A DNA stretch of 6,354 bases, taken from the NCBI GenBank assembly GCA_027044735.1, contig JALUBW010000019.1, positions 1-6,354 of the forward strand. The letters are read 5' to 3'. Below the pieces are notes generated by a model. That model saw only the letters and a program-made list of their open reading frames with translations. It made no database searches and was not told where the DNA came from. The position numbers and the translations under genes are program-made. Below, piece after piece: positions 1-5,602 of the stretch (position 1 is its first letter; each line of letters begins with the position of its first letter). The DNA is from Anaerolineales bacterium (GTDB lineage: Bacteria; Chloroflexota; Anaerolineae; Anaerolineales; DRMV01).

Positions 1-1
1 T

Positions 2-2200
2 TACATGGCCTATGGCTCAGGTGGCGGGATCAACAATCAAAGCGCACTGCCCGCCGGCATGTGGGACGGCAACAATGCAGGATTGGTAGGAGCACCGGGG
101 CAAAGCCTATCGCTCAGCCCTAACGGCATGGACGCCAACAGCGGCTCTTCATGGGAAGCCACCACCTCGGGAACCGCCCCCGGGCCCACCACCGTAGATA
201 CTGACCCGCAGACCTGCAACGGGCACGAGCGGGTAAGCAGCGCCGGAGGCAACAACACCACCCCTCCAACTCCAACGCCAACAGCGACGTTTACGCCGCC
301 CCCGACTCCAACGTTCACGCCCACGCCAACTCAGACCTTCACGCCGACGCCTACGCCGACGTTCACCCCCACACCTACGCCCACGTTCAGCCCCACACCG
401 ACTCAGACGTTCACCCCAACACCTACGCCGACGTTCACCCCGACACCTACGCCGACGCCCACGTTCACCCCAACGCCAACTCCGACGTTCACGCCGACAC
501 CTACGCTGACGTTCACCCCAACGCCGACTCCGACGTTCACGCCGACGCCTACGCCGACGTTCACCCCCACACCTACGCCCACGTTCACGCCTACACCTAC
601 GCCCACGTTCACGCCCACGCCGACTCCGACCTTCACGCCAACGCCTACGCCCACGTTCACCCCAACGCCGACTCCGACGTTCACGCCGACACCTACGCTG
701 ACGTTCACCCCGACACCTACGCCGACGCCCACGTTCACCCCAACGCCGACTCCGACGTTTACCCCAACCCCGACAGCGACGTTCACGCCGACGCCTACGC
801 CGACGTTCTCGCCGACGCCTACGCCGACTCCGACGCCGACATTCACGCCGACACCTACGCCCACGTTCACGCCCACGCCGACTCAGACATTCACGCCGAC
901 ACCTACGCCGACGTTCACCCCGACACCTACGCCGACGCCCACGTTCACCCCAACGCCAACTCCGACGTTCACGCCGACACCTACGCTGACGTTCACCCCA
1001 ACGCCGACTCCGACGTTCACGCCAACGCCTACGCCCACGTTCACCCCCACGCCAACGGCCACGTTCTCGCCAACGCCAACGCCTACGTTCACCCTTTTGC
1101 CACCTCCACCCACGAACACCCCCACACAAACGCCGACCAATACTCCAACACTCACTCCAACACTCACTCCAACGCTTACCCCTACTCCAACCGCCACCCC
1201 AACACCCACACCCACCCTTCCCTCTCATCTCTTTGACCCGCCGACAGGCTTCAAGAGCAGCACCACCGACCACTGGCCGGTGATCACATGGCGGCAGGTA
1301 TGGATCAACAATGGCAACGCGGCAGCCGTGGACGTTTGGGTTATAGACCCCTTAGCCGCAGACACCGCTTACATCCCCGGCAGCCTGAGATGCGAAGCCC
1401 GTGGCGCTTCATCCACCGACCTATGCCAATACACCCCCAGCCAGCGGCGCATTGAATGGCGCGGCACCATAGCCCCCGACCCCGGCGCCACTGATGAAAA
1501 CACAGCGACAAACGAAGTGGTGATCACCTTCCAGGTGCGGGTGCTGGGAACAGAAAAGCAAAGCGTGAGCAACCAAAGCAGCGCCCATTGGGACGAAAAC
1601 GGTGATAAGCACATTGACCGCTTAGACCCCAACGTCGCCAACGGCAAAGCCGTGCATGCCCGCGCCAAAGCGCGACGCCCCGTTTTGCCCAACTCGGGCT
1701 TTCCTCCGGCGCGGCAAAGCCGCCTCCCCCAAAAGCCAAAGGCGGTGCATTATGCAGATTTAGGCCAACTGTGGTTGGAAATTCCGCGGCTGGACGTACA
1801 AGCCCCCATCGTAGGCGTGCCCGCGCGCGGCGGCACTTGGCCGGTCACATGGCTGGGCAACCGCATCGGCTGGCTTGAAGGCACTGCCTTCCCAACTTGG
1901 CAGGGCAATAGTGTGCTCACCGCTCACGTTTACCTTTCCAACGGCTTGCCCGGCCCGTTCGTCAACCTCGCGGCCCTCCGTTGGGGCGACCAAATCGTGA
2001 TCCACGCTTGGGGCTGGCGTTTCGTCTACCAAGTGCTGAGCAATCAGGTAGTCAGGGCAAATGACACACGCGCGTTAGCCCACAAAACCGGCGACTGGCT
2101 AACCTTGGTAACCTGCCGAGGATACGACCCCCACACACAAACTTACCGCTGGCGGCAGGTAGTGCAGGCGGTGCGGGTTAATGCCACCCCCGAACACTAA
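2..2200 (+). CDS. Modular surface protein with lamin-tail remnant, Thr/Pro stalk, DUF11-like domain and C-terminal sortase (5' partial)
   Basis: The frame is open to the left edge and the first ATG (position 5) lies inside what looks like a domain, so the true start and signal peptide are probably upstream. Numbering from that ATG (731 residues): 1-80 resemble the end of a lamin-tail domain ([27 protein letters not shown]). Residues 85-404 are a Thr/Pro stalk. Residues 405-545 are DUF11-like, with Cys463 and Cys474 as a possible disulfide. Residues 561-565 read LPNSG. Residues 583-725 are a sortase domain: WLEIPRL at the start, His641 in TAHV, Cys704 in the TLxTC signature (TLVTCRGYD), and Arg717, 13 residues after the Cys as in Staphylococcus SrtA. 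Sortases are surface cysteine transpeptidases. No transmembrane segment is visible, so any anchoring must come from the missing N-terminus. The sortase call is strong, DUF11 is fairly good, and lamin-tail is tentative. The substrate is unknown. The gene converges on the three - strand genes. Confidence 0.88.
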   Translation, partial: YMAYGSGGGINNQSALPAGMWDGNNAGLVGAPGQSLSLSPNGMDANSGSSWEATTSGTAPGPTTVDTDPQTCNGHERVSSAGGNNTTPPTPTPTATFTPPPTPTFTPTPTQTFTPTPTPTFTPTPTPTFSPTPTQTFTPTPTPTFTPTPTPTPTFTPTPTPTFTPTPTLTFTPTPTPTFTPTPTPTFTPTPTPTFTPTPTPTFTPTPTPTFTPTPTPTFTPTPTPTFTPTPTLTFTPTPTPTPTFTPTPTPTFTPTPTATFTPTPTPTFSPTPTPTPTPTFTPTPTPTFTPTPTQTFTPTPTPTFTPTPTPTPTFTPTPTPTFTPTPTLTFTPTPTPTFTPTPTPTFTPTPTATFSPTPTPTFTLLPPPPTNTPTQTPTNTPTLTPTLTPTLTPTPTATPTPTPTLPSHLFDPPTGFKSSTTDHWPVITWRQVWINNGNAAAVDVWVIDPLAADTAYIPGSLRCEARGASSTDLCQYTPSQRRIEWRGTIAPDPGATDENTATNEVVITFQVRVLGTEKQSVSNQSSAHWDENGDKHIDRLDPNVANGKAVHARAKARRPVLPNSGFPPARQSRLPQKPKAVHYADLGQLWLEIPRLDVQAPIVGVPARGGTWPVTWLGNRIGWLEGTAFPTWQGNSVLTAHVYLSNGLPGPFVNLAALRWGDQIVIHAWGWRFVYQVLSNQVVRANDTRALAHKTGDWLTLVTCRGYDPHTQTYRWRQVVQAVRVNATPEH
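419..543 (+). repeat. Perfect 125-bp direct repeat, copy 1
   Basis: These 125 bases are identical to 899-1023, exactly 480 bp downstream, within the Thr/Pro stalk. The identity includes the synonymous codon choices and the uncommon TLTF unit (acg ctg acg). Outside the block the two regions still align in protein but differ at many third positions. A 41-base part (479-519) also recurs exactly at 671-711. This indicates duplication or gene conversion inside the array more recently than the original expansion. Confidence 0.93.
899..1023 (+). repeat. Perfect 125-bp direct repeat, copy 2
   Basis: Second copy of the block at 419-543, without a mismatch. It diverges at the 3' end where position 544 is g and position 1024 is a, and at the 5' end where position 418 is a and position 898 is g. 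Confidence 0.93.
1685..1699 (+). other. LPNSG sortase-recognition-like motif inside the sortase protein
   Basis: Residues 561-565 read Leu-Pro-Asn-Ser-Gly, followed by Phe-Pro-Pro-Ala-Arg. This fits LPxTG with the conservative change Thr to Ser. It lies in the linker between the DUF11-like domain and the sortase domain, which begins about 18 residues later. A usual sorting signal would continue with a hydrophobic segment and a positively charged end at the C-terminus. Neither is present, so this is not a standard cell-wall sorting signal. It may be a self-processing site, a conserved linker, or chance. Confidence 0.6.
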
Positions 2201-2417
2201 GCGCAATTCCCCATTAAAAACAATACCCCGCTGTGCCGTGTGCAGGCTAGTTTTGCTCCTGCTTACGCAGGTGGGGGCCGCCCCGAACGGTTCCGCCTTG
2301 GCCGAAGCCTATCGCGTCGCCGTTCGTGTGGTAGCCCCCTCATAAAAGGTGTTGGGGCAAAACCGTTCGCGCTGCATCACGAGCACCGCAGGGCAATTAT
2401 CTTATACCACAAAAGCC
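2201..2417. other. Convergent intergenic region with nested inverted repeats
   Basis: This stretch separates the sortase gene from the small lipoprotein gene, both ending here. No hairpin followed by a T run was found for either gene. It contains several short inverted repeats. In one, cctgc (2258-2262) can pair with gcagg either upstream (2242-2246) or downstream (2267-2271). In another, cgaacgg (2284-2290) can pair with ccgttcg at 2320-2326 or at 2363-2369. An open frame on the + strand (2240-2527) has no convincing ribosome binding site and runs into the lipoprotein gene, so it is not called. Confidence 0.6.
2284..2369 (-). other. Possible structured element closed by a 9-bp stem
   Basis: cgaacggtt (2284-2292) is perfectly complementary to aaccgttcg (2361-2369). 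Inside lie a 5-bp GC hairpin, gcccc (2334-2338) with ggggc (2354-2358), and, on the - strand, a short GGC-TTCG-GCC hairpin (2309-2300) with a UUCG tetraloop. Read on the - strand this forms a multibranch fold just downstream of the small lipoprotein gene. It could be a 3' UTR structure, an inefficient bidirectional terminator or a dispersed intergenic repeat. No known RNA family was recognised. Confidence 0.3.
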
Positions 2418-3035
2418 TCACTTCTTCAACGGCTCAAATGATTTTATGCAAACATAGTAACTCGGGAAAGGATAAGACTCCCGCATCAACGGTTGAATCA
2501 CCATGCGGTAATGCACTTTGGGCTTGATGGCCTTGAAATTGTCGTCCGGCGCGCCTACTACCCTGTAAAACGGACCGGAGCGTGTCATGCCGGAAAAATT
2601 CAGCAAACCGCCGGGTAAAGGCTCGCTTACCCAAGCGTCTTCCAAGACTATCGGTTTTGGGGAATCTGCCGAAGGACTATGCGAAGGGGGAATGCCCGTA
2701 ACCGGCACATAGCGGTAGGCCTGCTCAACGGTAAACTCTGATGGGGGCATTTTGCGGAATTTAGCCGTCAGTTCATCAATGTAGTGAATAGCACGCAAGT
2801 AATCCGCCTGCTCTTTGCTGTTCGGCGCAGCCCCTTTTAGCCACCCTGCATAATGGGAGCGCTCCATGCTCAGCGCGCGCAGCGTAGCCTTCAAGCATTC
2901 AGCCTTCCAGCCAGAAGCACTCGGCGTGGCATCAACCGCCTTGGCAGTGCTTGAAGAAGACGCTCCTGCCGGTAGCCGAGCAGCGCAAGCCGCAAGCACC
3001 ATCGCCCCCAGCAACAAAGCCAAAACAACTCTCAT
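2418..3035 (-). CDS. Small lipoprotein of unknown family
   Basis: The 205-residue product starts with a lipoprotein signal peptide (MRVVLALLLGAMVLAAC). The lipobox is LAAC, with Cys17 as the lipidated residue after signal peptidase II cleavage. A Ser/Ala/Thr-rich stretch (18-42) follows, then a helical-looking part (about 43-105, with WKAECLKATLRALSMERSHY near its start) and a beta-rich C-terminal part with FSGMTRSGPFYRVVG and YRMVIQPLM. Cys47 and Cys196 could form a disulfide. The ATG at 3035 is preferred over an in-frame ATG 36 bases upstream, because a perfect AGGAGG lies six bases before it and the signal peptide begins there; the upstream start would add an unneeded basic extension. The gene follows the lytic transglycosylase gene by 91 bp in the same direction, so an envelope role is likely. 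No family was recognised and no function is proposed. Confidence 0.82.
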   Translation of the reverse strand: MRVVLALLLGAMVLAACAARLPAGASSSSTAKAVDATPSASGWKAECLKATLRALSMERSHYAGWLKGAAPNSKEQADYLRAIHYIDELTAKFRKMPPSEFTVEQAYRYVPVTGIPPSHSPSADSPKPIVLEDAWVSEPLPGGLLNFSGMTRSGPFYRVVGAPDDNFKAIKPKVHYRMVIQPLMRESYPFPSYYVCIKSFEPLKK

Positions 3036-3041
3036 TTTCCT

Positions 3042-3047
3042 CCTCCT
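3042..3047 (-). promoter_or_regulatory. Strong ribosome binding site AGGAGG of the small lipoprotein gene
   Basis: On the - strand AGGAGG is followed by AGGAAA and then the ATG at 3035-3033, a spacing of six bases. This decides the start against the upstream ATG at 3071. A TAGAAT hexamer further upstream could be a -10 box, but no matching -35 was found. Confidence 0.8.
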
Positions 3048-3126
3048 GTGCTGGAAAAGCGAAAAGTTCATTCTAAAGAAAAGACGACCAATCCCATGAA
3101 AAAGTTCCGGCTAAACGCAAAAACCG

Positions 3127-5562
3127 CTACCCGGGCGGCACTTCGCCATAAAGGCGGCGGTAAATCACAAAAATTTCGTAAATGCGGCGGATGTAGTCGC
3201 GCGTTTGCTTGAAGCGCACCACCTCCAAGAAAAGGTCGGGGTCGTTGCCGGAAAGGTCTTTCCACGCGGCAGCATTGCCGGGGCCACCGTTGTAAGCCGC
3301 GAGAGCAGCGTAAAGGTCGCCGCCGAAATAGTCGCGCTGGCGGGCAAGGTAATGCGCCCCTAAGGTAATGCTCACCTTGGGCAAATATAAGTCTTCCGTC
3401 GCATAATTAGGCGGCCATCCTGCTTGTTTTGCAACCTCTTTGCCGGTGCCGGGCATAATTTGCATAAGCCCCCGCGCCCCAGCCGCCGACTGCACAAACC
3501 CTTCAAACAACGATTCCTGCCGCACCACCGCATACAAAAACAGCGGGTGAAAACCATAAGCCTGCGCCACGGGCACTATCAACTCGGAGTAGTAAGCCCC
3601 AAAGCGCACATGGCTGAAGTAGGGCGGCGCTTGCAGGGTGGCGGCGTCGTCCATACCTGCAAGGTCAAGCACATGACGAGCAGCGAAAATCGCCGTGCGG
3701 TAAAGCCCAAGGCGGCGGCAAAATTCAGCAAGCCGCAGGGTATCAGCAGCGCTGTTGGCGGCCTCCTGCTGAAGGGCGCTAAATTCGGCTCGCGCTTCGG
3801 AATACATCCCCAAGCGCCAAAGTTCGGTGCCGCGGATGAAAGCAACTTCGCTCGCCAAAGGCCCCGGTGAATCAAGGCGCTCATTGGCAGGCAGTTGAAA
3901 GACCTCGCGCACCCAATCAGCGGCTTGGCGGTATTCGGCCTTCCAATCCACCTCAAGGTGATAAGCAGGCGGGGGAGCAAACGGCGGCGAGCCGTTTAGC
4001 AAATCGCGAGCGCGTTCGCTGTAATAGCCGGTGGGGTCTGCCGCGGCAGCCTGTTCCCAAAATTGCTTTGCCTGCTGCGAGGCGCCCTGCTTGAGGGCAA
4101 TCTTTCCAAGCCACAGGTAAACCGAAGCCACATCCTCAGGGCCAGTGGTGTATTCCAGTGAGCGGCGGAAAGTTTGCTGAGCGGCGGCAAAATCTTTCAT
4201 GCGCAAACGGGTAATAGCGGCCAAAAACATCCCCCGAAAAGCGTAACGGCTGCCAGGATAGCGGACCGCCACCTGCTCCCAAAGCGTCGCGGCGCGTCCC
4301 AAATGGCCTGCGCGTTCCTGCGTGCGTGCGGCGTCAAAAGCAAACTCGGGCGCGCGGGGATGATTTGGCGCGGCGTTCACAAAGCCCAGCATGGTTTCGG
4401 TGGCGCGGTCATAAAGCCCCAAATACGCCCATTCGGTATAAGCCTTTTCCTCCCAAGCCCTATCCCAAAAGCGACTCTTGGGGGCGCGGTCAATCAACAA
4501 CTGCCACGCCGCTGTGGCCTGCGGGTATTTGCCCAGAGCGCGCAAAGCCAGCCCTTTGTAGAAAAGGGCGGTGTCGTCGTAAGGGTGAGCGCGCAAATAG
4601 CGGTCAAATGCCTGCACCGCTGCGCCGTGCTGCCGGGCAAAATAGTCGGTTAGCCCGCGGTCCAACTCGTTCACCTTCACCCCCACTTGCAACAAAGCCC
4701 GCAAAGCCCTGTAAGAATCGTAAGCCGCAGGGTACTTAGTCACCATTTCAAGCATAATCGGATAGGCAGAGCGGGGCTGACCGGCAGCAATGTAAGCCTG
4801 CGCCATCAACCAATCCAAATGTGCGAGCCGGTAACCGTTGGATTCGTGCTCGGCGATCGCCTGATATTCTTGAATAGCGCGCCGGTAATTTCCAAGCAAG
4901 TGATACGAGCGTGCGATGCCAAGTTTCAAGCCGTAAATGCGGTCGGCGGGCGGGTTAGCCTGCAGCGCGGAGTTGTAGGCGAGAATTGCGCCCTGATAAT
5001 CGCCGGCGTTGAAGCGCGCGTCGCCCATCCATTCGTAAAGGTAGGGGTCAATGTAGCCGGGGCGGTGCTGAAGGAAGGCCTGATACGCCTCCGAAGCCTC
5101 CTTGTAGCGCTGCAGAGCCCGATAAACGCGGGCAAGGAAGAAGTAGCCATCCACCGCGGCGGCAGTTTTGGGGTAAGTTTTGATGAGTTTGCGGAGCCGC
5201 TCTAAGGCCTTGTCATAACGCCGCCTGCCGAGGTCAACCCTTGCCAAGCCCAAAAGCGCCTCAGCCCTCGCATCGGCTGTGGGGGACTGGGAGAGAGCAC
5301 GCCCATAAGCCTTTTCCGCGGCGTCCCAATCACCGTCAAAGAGGGCGCGCTTGCCCTGCGCGAGCAAATCACTCGGCGAAGGGGTCGGCGTCGGCGTTGG
5401 AGAAGGGGTCGGCGTGGGCGTAGGCGTGTTGGTCGGCGTCGGGGTGAGCGTGGGCGTGGGCGTGGCAGGAGCGAGGAGAGAAAGCGGCGCTGCCGTCAAA
5501 CTACACGCAGCGAGGAAGAGGGCAATTATGAGCAAAAAGATGAGAGGGGAAAAGCGGTTCAT
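3127..5562 (-). CDS. TPR-containing lipoprotein lytic transglycosylase (SLT domain, Slt70-like)
   Basis: This 811-residue lipoprotein is predicted to cleave the glycan strands of peptidoglycan between MurNAc and GlcNAc, forming 1,6-anhydro-MurNAc ends, at the outer face of the membrane. The signal peptide ends in the lipobox LAAC (Cys20). A Thr/Pro/Ser linker spans 34-64. About 430 residues of TPR helices follow (GDWDAAEKAYGRALSQSP, GDYQGAILAYNSALQANP), then a further helical region to about 660. The SLT domain covers about 660-805: catalytic Glu683 in RQES, GARGLMQIMP (695-704) and AYNGG (756-760) are all intact. The order of helical superhelix then SLT resembles E. coli Slt70, but with an added stalk and more TPRs than that 645-residue enzyme. 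It starts 40 bp after the upstream gene and ends 91 bp before the small lipoprotein gene. No Shine-Dalgarno sequence precedes the ATG, but the signal peptide makes the start secure. Confidence 0.95.
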   Translation of the reverse strand: MNRFSPLIFLLIIALFLAACSLTAAPLSLLAPATPTPTLTPTPTNTPTPTPTPSPTPTPTPSPSDLLAQGKRALFDGDWDAAEKAYGRALSQSPTADARAEALLGLARVDLGRRRYDKALERLRKLIKTYPKTAAAVDGYFFLARVYRALQRYKEASEAYQAFLQHRPGYIDPYLYEWMGDARFNAGDYQGAILAYNSALQANPPADRIYGLKLGIARSYHLLGNYRRAIQEYQAIAEHESNGYRLAHLDWLMAQAYIAAGQPRSAYPIMLEMVTKYPAAYDSYRALRALLQVGVKVNELDRGLTDYFARQHGAAVQAFDRYLRAHPYDDTALFYKGLALRALGKYPQATAAWQLLIDRAPKSRFWDRAWEEKAYTEWAYLGLYDRATETMLGFVNAAPNHPRAPEFAFDAARTQERAGHLGRAATLWEQVAVRYPGSRYAFRGMFLAAITRLRMKDFAAAQQTFRRSLEYTTGPEDVASVYLWLGKIALKQGASQQAKQFWEQAAAADPTGYYSERARDLLNGSPPFAPPPAYHLEVDWKAEYRQAADWVREVFQLPANERLDSPGPLASEVAFIRGTELWRLGMYSEARAEFSALQQEAANSAADTLRLAEFCRRLGLYRTAIFAARHVLDLAGMDDAATLQAPPYFSHVRFGAYYSELIVPVAQAYGFHPLFLYAVVRQESLFEGFVQSAAGARGLMQIMPGTGKEVAKQAGWPPNYATEDLYLPKVSITLGAHYLARQRDYFGGDLYAALAAYNGGPGNAAAWKDLSGNDPDLFLEVVRFKQTRDYIRRIYEIFVIYRRLYGEVPPG
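5371..5463 (-). repeat. Thr/Pro linker in the lytic transglycosylase
   Basis: This stretch encodes residues 34-64, alternating Thr/Pro with occasional Leu, Asn and Ser ([14 protein letters not shown]). It spaces the lipid anchor from the TPR domain. It is ten times shorter than the sortase protein stalk and has no Phe. Confidence 0.9.
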
Positions 5563-5602
5563 GGGGGGAAAGAAGATGGGAAGGATAGGAAAGATAGGGA
5601 GG
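5563..5602 (-). other. Polypyrimidine spacer before the lytic transglycosylase gene
   Basis: The 40 bases between the stop of the upstream lipoprotein gene and the transglycosylase ATG are C and T apart from a few A on the coding strand, with no G, ending in six C directly before the ATG. There is therefore no Shine-Dalgarno sequence. The complementary strand is a G-rich purine run that continues into the gene end as ggttagggggttaggg. Confidence 0.85.

Larger units (their letters stand above)
257..1216 (+). repeat. Thr/Pro-rich tandem coding repeat (stalk), 24-bp basic unit
   Basis: This in-frame low-complexity tract encodes residues 85-404 of the sortase protein. From residue 96 to 362 there are 33 Phe residues, nearly all in the unit TPTPTPTF. 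Of the 32 Phe-to-Phe intervals, 28 are 8 residues, three are 10 and one is 12, so length changes come in Thr-Pro (6-bp) steps. The residue before TF is sometimes Gln, Leu or Ala instead of Pro, and the first residue is sometimes Ser. The last 40 or so residues lack Phe and read [16 protein letters not shown] and similar. Such tracts are expected to form extended polyproline-like spacers between surface domains and are often glycosylated on Thr. Both points are family knowledge, not seen here. Confidence 0.95.

Noticed and set aside
257..1216. CRISPR-like or non-coding satellite repeat
   Set aside because: The units are contiguous without unique spacers, keep the reading frame throughout and differ mainly by silent changes, so this is a coding repeat.
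149..1273. Long - strand open frames opposite the stalk, encoding Arg-rich or Val-Gly repeat proteins
   Set aside because: They are mirror images of the Thr/Pro repeat: codons acg and cca read as Arg, Val and Gly on the other strand. They lack a ribosome binding site and have no domain-like composition.
1280..1527. Two copies of the palindrome gtgatcac exactly 240 bp apart (1280-1287 and 1520-1527)
   Set aside because: Both lie within well-conserved coding sequence for Val-Ile-Thr codons and need no further explanation.
2201..2417. tRNA gene or known riboswitch
   Set aside because: No T-loop-like sequence with a matching acceptor stem and no recognised riboswitch core was found. The region also lies downstream of both neighbouring genes, where a cis riboswitch would not be expected.
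2240..2527. Possible small + strand gene of 95 codons
   Set aside because: No Shine-Dalgarno sequence, a basic low-order composition, and its 3' third lies antisense to the end of the lipoprotein gene.
3036..3126. A separate promoter for the small lipoprotein gene
   Set aside because: A TAGAAT hexamer is present on the - strand, but no fitting -35 box lies 16-18 bases upstream, and the sigma factor preferences of this host are unknown.
3424..3870. Open frames on the + strand and in other - strand frames inside the transglycosylase gene
   Set aside because: They are antisense or shifted shadows of a gene whose full domain set and catalytic motifs are intact.
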